NCBI RefSeq assembly: GCF_002443295.1
Contig: NZ_BAOS01000004.1
Location: 403,697 to 467,696, forward strand
Source: Candidatus Scalindua japonica
GTDB lineage: Bacteria; Planctomycetota; Brocadiia; Brocadiales; Scalinduaceae
Direction of reading: 5' to 3'
Length of the DNA stretch: 64,000 nucleotides
The notes under the pieces were generated by a model. It was given only the letters and a program-made list of their open reading frames with translations, did no database searches and was not told the DNA's origin. Position 1 is the stretch's first letter. Each line of letters opens with the position of its first letter. A program made the translations under genes and the position numbers. This document shows positions 55,605-64,000 of the stretch, one piece after another.

Positions 55605-55884
55605 AGGTAAATCTCCCTGTTTTTAGTCTGAAAGTAATTTGTTGGCGTGAAGTTGCATGAATTGTGACCGGTGTTATTTCGCTTCTATGTTTTTCGTATG
55701 GAATTATAACCAGTTTATCATCATGTTTTCCCACTGCTATTAAACGTTGGGTTGTAGTATCGAAGTACCTTTTTCCGGAGTACCGTAATATATATTCAAT
55801 CTTTGAAAGTTCAAATCCCCTTAGTTCTGCTCTATACTTCATATAGTCAGTCCATACAATTACAGTTTCTTCAGGGTTTTCCAC
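55597..55884 (-). CDS. DUF4258-like protein
   Basis: 95 residues: VIVWTDYMKYRAELRGFELS, IEYILRYSGKRYFDTTTQRL, then VIPYEKHRSEITPVTIHATS. This pattern (short strands, H/R/E residues) fits DUF4258, RNase-like toxins of the RelE/ParE superfamily. Its DUF2283 partner follows with an overlap. The pair lies between the tRNA and its partial copy. Confidence 0.7.
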   Translation of the reverse strand: MENPEETVIVWTDYMKYRAELRGFELSKIEYILRYSGKRYFDTTTQRLIAVGKHDDKLVIIPYEKHRSEITPVTIHATSRQQITFRLKTGRFTYG

Positions 55885-56360
55885 ATCCTCTCCACTTTTT
55901 TATACCTGTTATGTCCGATAACAACAATTCTGAGCTGCAACGATAGCCGTCGATCCAGGAATTGTTATACTTTATTTTTTTAAATTCTAACACAAATTAT
56001 ATTATATAGACCTGCATATAGTCTCTATTATACCCTTATACAATTAAGCAACTAATACAAGACATCATATATATCAGAATTGTACTTTATAAATACAATA
56101 GTGGTATGTCAAGTATGATACTTGAGGAACTTTTTTGAGTATCTTTATTCAAATTATGCAAATGTGGATAACTCAAAAAAACATCAACTCCACTCACACC
56201 CTCTGATGGTGAAGTTGCTGCGACTATATTGCGACTATAACTCGTACAAATTGGTACAAATAGAGACAAATTGAGCCAACTCAAATATAGTTATAAGTAT
56301 TTAATATATAATACATTATGTTGATTTTAAAGGACTTGCAAAAAACATCCAAATGGGTTT
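55885..56360. other. Gene-free stretch
   Basis: AT-rich, no supported frame. It has a repeated motif (gcgactatattgcgactataac, 56218-56240) and ttgagccaactcaa at 56271, which are short direct or inverted repeats. Confidence 0.4.
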
Positions 56361-56395
56361 ACGAGTGACGTGCTCTACCATTGAGCCACGCGGGC
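56361..56395 (-). pseudogene. 5' half of tRNA-Thr
   Basis: 35 bases identical to 54436-54470, the 5' half of the tRNA from acceptor strand to anticodon loop. It stops at the anticodon. The flank beyond it (56396-56545) resembles the flank of the intact tRNA, so this is a duplicated tRNA end, not an att core alone. Confidence 0.8.
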
Positions 56396-56591
56396 AATAT
56401 TTAGTTTGTATGAATTATTTATAGCTACTGGTATGAAGATATCTTTAAGCAAGCTAATTATAATAGTGACGTTACATAGTTAATTCAAGGGTAAAATAAT
56501 GTTCAATAAAAATGTGCTCAACATCAAATACATAATTTGAATCTGCAATATTTGGTCAGGTTTCTGTATATTCTATCTATTGCCTCAAAAC

Positions 56592-56640
56592 TGTCATTCC
56601 CACATGCTTTAAGTGGAAATCCAGTATCAACAAGTCTCTA
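56592..56640. repeat. MITE-like repeat, copy 3, target of IS630
   Basis: tgtcattcccacatgcttt and following bases match the 18052 copy up to the TA at 56639-56640. The other side of the IS (57885 onward, gatacc) matches the next bases of that copy (tagatacccg). Confidence 0.6.
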
Positions 56641-57882
56641 GTATAACGATTCAAAATTATCGTTGCAATAGACTATATTACCGAAAGTGTGTCCATTTTG
56701 TATTTCCACTTAAACACAACAGGGTCCCTGTTAACCTCGTCTATGTACTTCATAATTCGATCTTTTAAATCCTGTTTGGAAACAACTCTTATTCCCCTGA
56801 GCATGGTTCTTGCCATTTTCCCGAAAAAGGATTCTATTATATTGAGCCAAGAACCATGTTTTGGTGTAAAAATAAATTCAAACCGATTTGGCACTGTTAA
56901 TAAATATGCTCTTGTCTCTTTTGATATATGGGCAGAATGATTATCCAATATAATGCGAATCTTTGACTCTTTTTTGTAATTCTGATCTACAGTTTTTAAA
57001 AACTGTACAAACTCACGGCTTCTGTGACGGTCAACAACTAAGGCATGGACTTTACCATTCAACAGGTCGATTCCTGCCATCAAACTAACTGTTCCATGAC
57101 GTATATACTCATGGTCCCTGGCTAAAAAAGGCTTGCTTCCTGCTACAGGTGGAAGATCAGGAGCTGTGTTTTCGATGGCTTGAATTCCTGGTTTTTCGTC
57201 ATATGAAAGAATAGCCGTAGAACAATTTTTTTGTTCTTTAGATCGAAGTATTTCTACTTCTTTATAGACATAGAGTACTTGTTCCATTTTGGAGTCGAAG
57301 TCAGGATCACGCTTTTCTAAATAATATTTGATCTTGTGAGGCCGGATTTCATTTCTGGTCAAAATCTTTGAAACCGTTCCACGAGATATCTTTTTCAGGC
57401 AAGGATGACCGGCATTCTTACAATTTGTCTTTATATGATTAGATAAAAGTTTTGTTGTCCAGAGTTCATATGAATATCCAAAATCTTTTGGTTTTTGACA
57501 AGCTAATGATACTACCCAAGCACGAGCTTCTTTAGTAATGGACGGCGGCTTGCCTTTTCTTGGTAAATCTTGCAGGGCAACCACAACTCCTAACTGAAGT
57601 ACCTTATCAACACATCGCTCTATCTTGGGACGATTGGTCTGTAACTGACGAGCTATGGCAGATACTGACACTCCCTCAGAGTACAATAATATTATTTTTG
57701 AACGTTCTACCCTTTGGGCAGTTTCTGTTCGTGATCGGCTTAATTCTTGTAAATAAGATTTTTCTTCTCGGTTCAAAATGATAAGTGGTCTTTTTCTGAT
57801 AAATGGCATATATACCTCCTTTCTTGAGGTTAGTATGCCACAAAAAGAACCATATTGCAATGTTATTATGGAATCATTGTAC
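56641..57882 (-). mobile_element. IS630-family element
   Basis: 1242 bases between TA dinucleotides at 56639-56640 and 57883-57884. Terminal inverted repeats about 35 bases: gtataacgattcaaaattat at the left against gtacaatgattccataata on the other strand at the right, both followed by a ttgcaata segment. Insertion at TA is typical for IS630/Tc1-mariner. One transposase gene. Confidence 0.85.
56673..57809 (-). CDS. IS630-family transposase
   Basis: 378 residues from ATG 57809 with aggagg seven bases upstream. N-terminal paired helix-turn-helix (RSKIILLYSEGVSVSAIARQ). DDE catalytic triad: LSYDEKPGIQA, ILDNHSAHIS and HGSWLNIIESFFGKM. The frame is intact so the element may be active. Found in a MITE-like repeat. 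Confidence 0.9.
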   Translation of the reverse strand: MPFIRKRPLIILNREEKSYLQELSRSRTETAQRVERSKIILLYSEGVSVSAIARQLQTNRPKIERCVDKVLQLGVVVALQDLPRKGKPPSITKEARAWVVSLACQKPKDFGYSYELWTTKLLSNHIKTNCKNAGHPCLKKISRGTVSKILTRNEIRPHKIKYYLEKRDPDFDSKMEQVLYVYKEVEILRSKEQKNCSTAILSYDEKPGIQAIENTAPDLPPVAGSKPFLARDHEYIRHGTVSLMAGIDLLNGKVHALVVDRHRSREFVQFLKTVDQNYKKESKIRIILDNHSAHISKETRAYLLTVPNRFEFIFTPKHGSWLNIIESFFGKMARTMLRGIRVVSKQDLKDRIMKYIDEVNRDPVVFKWKYKMDTLSVI

Positions 57883-57919
57883 TAGATACCTAATTAAATA
57901 CTATAAGCTCCAATTGTTA

Positions 57920-58339
57920 TTAATTTTGCATTAGGACACTGGACCCGATAGCAACCTTGGTCTTGATACCAATTAACCACTCAGTAAATTTACAGAATGT
58001 ATCAGTGCGATATAAGCCAATTATTTTAATATCATCCTTTGGAATATCTTTCATCTCTTCTGCAAGGTTTTTAATATTCTGTAAGGCATCCGGTAGAACC
58101 TCAACTAATTTTAGTAATATTGCGGAAACCCACGACCTTTGGTTGTGGTCAGAAAACAAAGGCTTTGCCAAATAAAAAGACTCATTGTTACAATCTGAGT
58201 TAAGTTGTCCCCACAACATCAACAAAGGAGTAACAAATGAGTCGATTTTGTAGATTATCTCATGCGTTATGGCATTGTCAATATCATATTCTTTTGACAC
58301 CGAGATATCATTTAAAGATTCTGACAGGTCAAGTTGCAA
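57920..58339 (-). pseudogene. Decayed copy of the helix-turn-helix protein region
   Basis: LVEVLPDALQNIKNLAEEMK then DIPKDDIK match the protein at 53648 (LAEVLPDAVQNVKDLVEEMK, EIPKDDIK). The sequence before and after is unrelated, so it is a scrambled remnant. The first part of the frame resembles, weakly, the protein at 52249, which suggests a duplicated piece of the element's right end. Confidence 0.55.
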
Positions 58340-58446
58340 ATAAAGAAAACACTATTAGGTCTTTTTCAGAGTAAAAAAGGACGTGAAGTTATAGGGCTAA
58401 CTACTCCTTGAACATGCTGCGGATACAATAACACAACTACTTAACC

Positions 58447-59964
58447 TTATTCGTTATGTTTCAACCGAAGGCCTTTTGGTACGAAAAACTTCTCCAGGGC
58501 CTCAAAACAGCCTTGTGCAATAAGAGCAAGTATTGCTGCTGGCACGGCACCCTGAAGGATAAGTGATATATTGTCCAGCCTGATACCAGTAAGGATCAGT
58601 TGCCCATAACCTCCAGCACCTATAAGTGCACCTAACGTTGCCGTTCCAATATTAATCACTGCTGAAGTCTTGATACCAGCGAGAATAGATCGGGACACCA
58701 TAGGCAATTCTATCAGTCTAAGCCTTGCAACCGACGGGAGCCCAAGTGCTTCTGCTGACTCTCTTATCTGTGGTCGAATATCATGAAGACCTGTATATGT
58801 ATTACTTACAATCGGCAAGACACTGTAGAGAAAGAGCGCCATAATAGCAGGAGGCCCACCAATACCCAGTAATGGAATCATAAAAACAAGAATGGCCAGT
58901 GAAGGAATTGTCTGGATTACCCCAACAATGCCCAGAACAATCTGTCCCAATTTCGGTAGTTTTGCGGAAAGGATACCTAGAGGTATTGAAATTATAATAG
59001 CGGCTGATAATGAGATTGCTACCAGAAAAAGGTGTTCTCCTGTATGGCGCATCAATCGGCGAATTGCAGATTCTTCAAAAAATTCAGTTTGCAGAGATAA
59101 CTTTTCCAAAAGGAAGTCGGAAGCTATCTTACTTTCCGATACCATTTCAAGGTTGGCACGGGAATTCATTTTGATCATTTCTGATTCATTTATTTTGCTT
59201 TGAAGTTCTTTCAGAACAGCTACCACATACGGAGCACGTTTTTCTAAATCAGATCGATACAAAATAACAGCATTGTACATAGGAAAATGATTCAGGTCGT
59301 CTTCCAGTAACCGCAGCCCATAATACTTTATCCTGGCGTCGGTTGAATAGATATCAATTGCCTGAATACTACCTTTTTCAAGACCTCGATAGGCAAGATC
59401 ATGATCCAGACCTCTTACATTCTTCTGTGGTAAATTGTAAATTTTGCGTAGGGCCGGCCAGCCGTCTCCTCGGTCCATGAATTCATTACCAAACCCGAAT
59501 TTTAAATCAGGATAGTGGCGCAGGTCTGATATCTTTTGAATCTTGAGCTCTTCCGCGACTTCCTTGTTCATCCCGATTGCATAGGTATTATTAAAACCCA
59601 ACGCCTTTGTCATTTTAATATGATGCTTTGTCAGGGCCTGACGAATCTCCTCTTCGCTATATACTCCCTCACCTGCCAGGATTTCCTCACTGATTGTGCC
59701 TGTATATTCAGGATAAATATCAATCTCGCCTTTTTTTAAGGCATTCCATAGTACACGGGTACCTCCAAGTTCACGCATATAAACAGGTTGTTTGCCAGTG
59801 CTCTTTATTAGATGAGTTACTATCTCACCGAGAATTACAGATTCAGTAAACTTTTTAGAGCCAATTTTGATCTCTGCTGTGGAACTCTGTACAGAAAGAG
59901 GAAGGATGGTTATGCTGAGAATATTGCATACAAAAAGGGGTAGGATAATAAAGTATGTTTTCAA
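58447..59964 (-). CDS. Osmoprotectant-type ABC importer, binding protein-permease fusion
   Basis: 505 residues. Signal-like N-terminus (FIILPLFVCNILSITILPLS). Residues 28-270 are an OpuAC-like substrate-binding domain: KIGSKKFTESVILGEIVTHL, PEYTGTISEEIL, DGWPALRKIYNL. Residues 300-495 are a ProW/OpuAB-like permease with five to six helices and EALGLPSVARLRLIELPMVS (EAA loop). In other species the two parts are separate or fused in this order or reversed. Likely choline, glycine betaine or carnitine. The ATPase gene overlaps upstream by 4 bases. Confidence 0.85.
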   Translation of the reverse strand: MKTYFIILPLFVCNILSITILPLSVQSSTAEIKIGSKKFTESVILGEIVTHLIKSTGKQPVYMRELGGTRVLWNALKKGEIDIYPEYTGTISEEILAGEGVYSEEEIRQALTKHHIKMTKALGFNNTYAIGMNKEVAEELKIQKISDLRHYPDLKFGFGNEFMDRGDGWPALRKIYNLPQKNVRGLDHDLAYRGLEKGSIQAIDIYSTDARIKYYGLRLLEDDLNHFPMYNAVILYRSDLEKRAPYVVAVLKELQSKINESEMIKMNSRANLEMVSESKIASDFLLEKLSLQTEFFEESAIRRLMRHTGEHLFLVAISLSAAIIISIPLGILSAKLPKLGQIVLGIVGVIQTIPSLAILVFMIPLLGIGGPPAIMALFLYSVLPIVSNTYTGLHDIRPQIRESAEALGLPSVARLRLIELPMVSRSILAGIKTSAVINIGTATLGALIGAGGYGQLILTGIRLDNISLILQGAVPAAILALIAQGCFEALEKFFVPKGLRLKHNE

Positions 59965-60712
59965 CTGGAATCCTTCCTCTTAACATCTAAAGGACTCCGT
60001 TGAGCATTAATAAAGCTTGTAACAAATGCATCGGCTGGTGATTGTATCAGATCTTCGAGTGTACCTTTCTGTAAAACTCTTCCATCCCTCAGTAACGTAA
60101 TAGTATCCCCAAAGAAACCGGCTTCCGCTATATCATGAGTTACCAGAACAACTGTTTTGCCAAGTGCTTGAAATATCATTTTCAAATCCTCCTGGAGATC
60201 GGCCCTTATCATCGGATCTAGTGCACCTAAAGGCTCGTCTAACAGGAGCACGTCAGGTCTAACATAAGAGCACGCATCAGACTCACCCTCTGTTGCTGAC
60301 CGCCCGAAAGCTGTACCGGAAAACGCTCAAGCCCTTCATACGGAAAATGCGTCAGCCTGGTTAGCTCATTCAGCCGTCCATTAATCTGTTCATCACTCCA
60401 ACACAGGTAGCGTGCCATCAGTACTATGTTTTCATGAGCGGTAAGGTGCGGAAAAAGACCTCCCTCCTGGATAACGTAACCCATTTTTCGCCTTAAAGAA
60501 ATCACAGTCTCAGGAGTAACTTTGGTTCCTTTAAAAAAAACAGCTCCACTGTCTGCTTGTATAAGGCCTATAATGAGCCGAAGTATAGTTGATTTTCCAC
60601 TGCCACTCTGGCCGATGAATGCCGTTGTCTGACCTGCAGGAATGGTCAAATTAATGGAATGAAGTGCTGCTGTTCGACCATAAGTTTTAGAAACACTATG
60701 TATTTCAATCAT
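59961..60712 (-). pseudogene. OpuA/ProV-like ATPase, one-base frameshift
   Basis: First frame 60239-60712: Walker A FIGQSGSGKSTILR, Q loop and LSGGQQQRVSLMRALMLD (signature). The frame then reads LTCSC and stops. The second frame 59961-60251 starts LLLDEPLGALDP and continues to THDIAEA. One added base near 60255 (gacctg to gaccctg) restores ALMLDPDVLLLDEPLGALDP. So a single deleted C has split the ATPase within the Walker B. The importer would be inactive unless this is a sequencing slip. Confidence 0.8.
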
Positions 60713-60928
60713 AAAAAGGTATGTTTTTAACTAATCGTTCTTGTCTGATTATATGCCCGGTATGTCATTATCGTTTCATAATATAATGAGTTGTAATTCT
60801 ATTTTGATTGGCAGGTGGAGGTATGTACAGGTACACTTCAGAAAGAAATCGCGCAGCCATTTACGGTTTTGTAACCCATTCGCCACAACTTGTATGACTA
60901 ACAGAAGTACTTCTTTCCTCAAATTAAG
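60713..60928. other. Gene-free stretch
   Basis: No supported frame or strong hairpin; the promoter of the ABC operon should lie here on the minus strand near 60715-60780, but I cannot identify it. Confidence 0.35.
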
Positions 60929-61705
60929 CTAATCAAAATATTTATCATAAAAATCTTTGGGGACATCATAATTTTTTTTACCTGCAACAGCAAAGTAAAA
61001 TAATGGTTCTCCTTCTATTGAAACACGGTGACGGTATCTCTCTAAATGATATAAATCCATATACTTAGAGAAAATTAAATCTCTAATCATTCTTGAGAAC
61101 CCGCTGTCGTCACTATTATCAAGAAATGTTTCTTTTATATTAAATGCTACCCAGCCTTCTGATTGGATGATATTAAATGCTACCATAAATGCTTTGGGTG
61201 GAATGTCACCAAACCCTAAAGCAGCGACTGTTGTCAAACAGTTTAACGACCATGAAGATAAATCCTCTGCCTCACTTTCATCTAAATTACACAAATCTAT
61301 AGTGTCATAAGCATCGTATATATGTGGCCTGTCTCGTTCTGTCGCCCGTTTTGCTTCTGGGATAATATCAACACCTACAAGCCTGGAAACACCATGTTTT
61401 TTAAGTTCTGCACCCATTAGTCCATTTCCTGCTCCTACGTCTAGTACCCTGAGTTCTGTGAAGTTTTCATTTGTTTGCGCCACACTTGTGTTAAGAATTT
61501 CAGTCACTTTTTTTGGAGAGCAGCATTTGAGACGATCATAAAATATCTGTTCATATAATCCCGGGATGTTATAAATCACGTCGTAATCATGAAATTTAAT
61601 CTTTTTTTGATCCTTAGACTCTAATAAATAAAAAAAAGCTTCATCCTGGTCAGCATTTTGGCATTCACTTTTCGGAAATTGGATTCTGTATCGTTTGTTA
61701 TTCAT
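60929..61705 (-). CDS. SAM-dependent methyltransferase
   Basis: 258 residues. Rossmann-type motif LRVLDVGAGNGLMGAELKKH (84-104 region), then LVGVDIIPEAK and LTTVAALGFGDIPPKAF as a substrate-side motif. The N-terminal 60 residues precede the fold. I cannot name the substrate; the fold is class I. The gene lies 44 bases from the IS1380 left end, and its leader is AT-rich. It is intact. Confidence 0.75.
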   Translation of the reverse strand: MNNKRYRIQFPKSECQNADQDEAFFYLLESKDQKKIKFHDYDVIYNIPGLYEQIFYDRLKCCSPKKVTEILNTSVAQTNENFTELRVLDVGAGNGLMGAELKKHGVSRLVGVDIIPEAKRATERDRPHIYDAYDTIDLCNLDESEAEDLSSWSLNCLTTVAALGFGDIPPKAFMVAFNIIQSEGWVAFNIKETFLDNSDDSGFSRMIRDLIFSKYMDLYHLERYRHRVSIEGEPLFYFAVAGKKNYDVPKDFYDKYFD

Positions 61706-61744
61706 AGATTTTTTTGATAAAAAAATTTTATTAAGGACATTATA

Positions 61745-63468
61745 TATAACCTAAGTTGAGCGATTTGTATTTGCTAAAAAGACTTAAAACCCACTTAAAA
61801 GGCAATAGTAATTTGTTATAATACATTTTCAAGAAAACAAAATCCATCACCCATTAAGTGAGGAGAGTATTATGAAGAAAAATGTATTTAAAAGCAAGTG
61901 CAAGATTAACAAAATCGGAGTAACAAATGACACATTAACCGGCAGAGGAGGCATGTCTTTATTTGTTAAATATTTAAGTAGTGTAGAAATATACCCGTTA
62001 TTAGAAGAGTTTTTTGGAGATATCAGAAAAAGTGGCAAAGGTCTTCCGGTGTGGAATATATTCAAACAGATATTTTGTTGGTTTTATGATGGGACGAGTC
62101 GCCACCTAAATTCATTTGATCAATTAAGAGCAGATGAGGGCTATGCATCAGTAATAGAGAATTCTCAGACAGAGATGGTGTCGTCACATCAGATAAAACG
62201 GTTTTATAAATCGTTTTCATGGGTATGTGGAGGCCCATTTCGGAAGATATTACGAAAGATGTTTATTTGGAGGTTAAGGCGAGAAAACCCTGAGGTCATA
62301 GACTTAACATTAGATACAATGGTTATGGACAACGATGAAGCACAGAAGCGCTATGGAGTACAGCCCACCTATAAGAAAGTAAAAGGTTTCCAACCTTTAC
62401 AAGCAATTTGGAATGGTAAGATAGTGGATGCGGTCTTCCGAGGTGGAAAGAAACACAGCAACTATGGTAATACCGTGGTGAATATGATGAGAGACCTTGT
62501 GCGGGTAATCCGTGAGGAATATAGTGAGACAGTCACGATAATAGTCAGGCTTGATAGTGGATTTTTTGATGAGAAAATATTACAAGCATGTGACAATCTT
62601 GGAGTAGGATTTATCTGTACTGGCAAGATGTATAAGGGAGTAAAGGAGTATGTAGGTGTCCAGTTAGAGGACCAATGGGATGTCTACAGCAATAGGAATC
62701 AAGAGTGGAAGTATTTGGAGTTTGGTTATAGATGTGATTCGTGGGAGAGGTTTTATCGTGCAATATACACCAGATTGAGTCATGATGGAGAACAAAGGTT
62801 ATTGGACTTTGCGCGGCCAGATAATGTAATTCTCACGAATATAGGAGTTAATCCAAAGGTGTTAGCCAACTGTAGTACTCAGGAGGAAGAGAGAAGATTG
62901 TTGCATACAGAAACAATTATAGAGAGCCATCATATGAGAGGAGCAGATGAATTACCGCATAGAGGGTTAAAGGATTTTGGATTTGAAGAATTACCGTTTA
63001 AGAGATTTGTACCAAATAGTGTAGTATATTATTGCATGCTCATATCATATTTTTTGTTTGAAACATATAAGGAAGATGTATTAGACGGAGTAATGCCAAT
63101 CGGCAGCTATGCAACAACTGTAAGGAGAAAGGCATTAGACTTTGCAGCAAAGATAATAGGCACTGGCAGGCAGTTAATCCTTAAAGTAACACAGGCAGTA
63201 ATGGACAATTTGCACTTTGATATATTATGGCAACGAAGTCAAAAACCCATACCAATAATCATATAAGCGTGACAAGAAGTTGAAAACAAGGTTATCTGTG
63301 GGAGAGGTATGTCCATGTTCCGGAAAATTGTACTAAAAATGCATTTCTAAAAGAATTTTTTTAGTAAGCGAAGGTTTATTGCCAAACCGAAACAATTTTG
63401 GCTAGAAAAAATTGAATATATTTCATTTTTTTTTGTCGTAATATTAAAACCGCTCAATTTAGGTATAA
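61745..63468 (+). mobile_element. Complete IS1380-family element
   Basis: The IS spans 61750-63463 (1714 bases). Ends: cctaagttgagcgatttgta at the left and, on the other strand at the right, cctaaattgagcggttttaa. Both are flanked by tataa (61745-61749 and 63464-63468), a 5-base target duplication. A -10-like tataat lies at about 61819, before the ATG at 61872. The left 196 bases have a twin at 7231. Confidence 0.9.
61872..63266 (+). CDS. IS1380-family transposase
   Basis: 464 residues. TLTGRGGMSLFVKYLSSVEI near the start, LDTMVMDNDEAQKRYG (first Asp), IIVRLDSGFFDEKIL (second Asp) and a later Glu in the IIESHHMRGADELPHRGLK region, together the DDE layout of IS1380. The C-terminus has FKRFVPNSVVYYCMLISYFL. 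The frame is intact with gaggag upstream. It may be active. Confidence 0.9.
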   Translation: MKKNVFKSKCKINKIGVTNDTLTGRGGMSLFVKYLSSVEIYPLLEEFFGDIRKSGKGLPVWNIFKQIFCWFYDGTSRHLNSFDQLRADEGYASVIENSQTEMVSSHQIKRFYKSFSWVCGGPFRKILRKMFIWRLRRENPEVIDLTLDTMVMDNDEAQKRYGVQPTYKKVKGFQPLQAIWNGKIVDAVFRGGKKHSNYGNTVVNMMRDLVRVIREEYSETVTIIVRLDSGFFDEKILQACDNLGVGFICTGKMYKGVKEYVGVQLEDQWDVYSNRNQEWKYLEFGYRCDSWERFYRAIYTRLSHDGEQRLLDFARPDNVILTNIGVNPKVLANCSTQEEERRLLHTETIIESHHMRGADELPHRGLKDFGFEELPFKRFVPNSVVYYCMLISYFLFETYKEDVLDGVMPIGSYATTVRRKALDFAAKIIGTGRQLILKVTQAVMDNLHFDILWQRSQKPIPIII

Positions 63469-63676
63469 ATTTACTATTAAATTCCTTAATATTGTTTAAA
63501 ATATTTCAAATTCAACCTCTGATTACGTCTGATACAAGTGATTTCTGCATATGGCTAAAGAAATATCGAGCGAAATATAGACTCTTCATAAATCTAATGA
63601 ATTTAATGTTTCCCGCATTTGAGCATTTGCAGTTTTCCTTATTCGTTATGTACAGAATAATAGACAGAAGCTGATA
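63469..63676. other. Gene-free stretch
   Basis: No supported gene. It contains the 15-base string ccttattcgttatgt (63638-63652) also present at 51603 and 58445. Confidence 0.4.
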
Positions 63677-64000
63677 TTACCATTTTGAGTTATTGTAATT
63701 ATTTAACATCGCCTGATCCTTAGTCACTAATACATCTCCACCTAATGCTGCATTGCTTACAATGATCCTATCAAAGGGATCTCGCGTCCATTTTAAGTTT
63801 GTAGCCTTTGTAATAATATTTATAAAGTCTTTATTACATACCTCCAGTCCTATTCGGTTTGAAAGATCAGCAATAACATCGCTAGCTTTTTTTGTAATGC
63901 GTTTAATCTCATATAGATATTGCAATTCAAGAATAACTATAGGAGAAACAAAAAGGTCATGTTCATTGATCAAGGCTATTGATAAGTTGCTCAATCGCCC
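63677..64000 (-). CDS. PIN-domain toxin (VapC-like), partial
   Basis: At least 105 residues, open through the window edge. SPIVILELQYLYEIK, then NLKWTRDPFDRIIVSNAALG and DVLVTKDQ are the second and third acidic motifs of PIN nucleases. The first Asp near the N-terminus should lie outside. VapC toxins cleave tRNA or rRNA; the antitoxin would be upstream of the edge. Confidence 0.75.
   Translation of the reverse strand, partial: GRLSNLSIALINEHDLFVSPIVILELQYLYEIKRITKKASDVIADLSNRIGLEVCNKDFINIITKATNLKWTRDPFDRIIVSNAALGGDVLVTKDQAMLNNYNNSKW

Noticed and set aside
1..64000. CRISPR array
   Set aside because: I looked for regularly spaced direct repeats and saw none; the repeats found are dispersed palindromes, MITE-like copies or short tandems.

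Overview
The window is an AT-rich bacterial chromosome segment (low GC by eye, ATG/GTG starts, good Shine-Dalgarno sites). The core genes run murA, ffh, rpsP, trmD, rplS, yraN on the minus strand. Together with a PEP-CTERM protein, a NodU-type carbamoyltransferase with DUF5989 and SxtJ partners, a B12/radical-SAM protein and many decaying mobile genes, this suits a Planctomycetota or anammox-like (Candidatus Scalindua-like) genome. That taxonomic call is inference; no rRNA or other decisive marker is present.

Layout. (1) 0.5-11 kb is a graveyard: two parallel sets of filamentous-phage (inovirus-like) relics (Rep C-terminus, a small MDFTGTI protein, pieces of Zot), with HicBA in one and HEPN/MNT in the other. 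Between them lie a broken DUF4276/AAA ATPase pair, a broken DUF1016 nuclease, a decayed pglX 3' part carrying a zeta-toxin module, and an IS1380 left end fused to a phage rep gene. A DUF4160/DUF2442 pair and a RAYT tail follow. (2) 11-24.6 kb is a minus-strand defence island: a 839-aa metallophosphoesterase-ATPase fusion, a type I restriction-modification locus with two different hsdM genes, a DUF262/HNH protein and a DUF1016 nuclease; the last two share an upstream repeat. (3) 25.4-36.5 kb is conserved chromosome: yraN-rplS-trmD-rpsP-ffh, murA, then carbamoyltransferase, DUF5989, SxtJ, an acyltransferase and a radical SAM protein.

(4) 36,624-54,423 is a 17.8-kb element integrated in tRNA-Thr(CGT), bounded by identical 30-bp repeats of the tRNA 3' end. 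It carries its own tyrosine integrase (broken by an IS with a 4-bp target duplication), a DUF3854-type primase/helicase, a ribbon-helix-helix protein, a serine recombinase, a PEP-CTERM protein and a three-gene operon: a zinc-ribbon/winged-helix protein (broken by an IS91-family element), an HNH endonuclease and a ComM/YifB-like AAA+ ATPase. I regard this operon and the metallophosphoesterase-ATPase at 11-13.6 kb as the two best candidates for an undescribed system.

(5) 54.4-64 kb holds the intact tRNA-Thr, a second copy of its 5' half with flank, a DUF4258/DUF2283 pair, an IS630 element inserted in a MITE-like repeat, a choline/glycine-betaine type ABC importer with a frameshifted ATPase, a SAM methyltransferase, a complete IS1380-family element with a 5-bp target duplication, and a PIN-domain toxin that runs off the edge.
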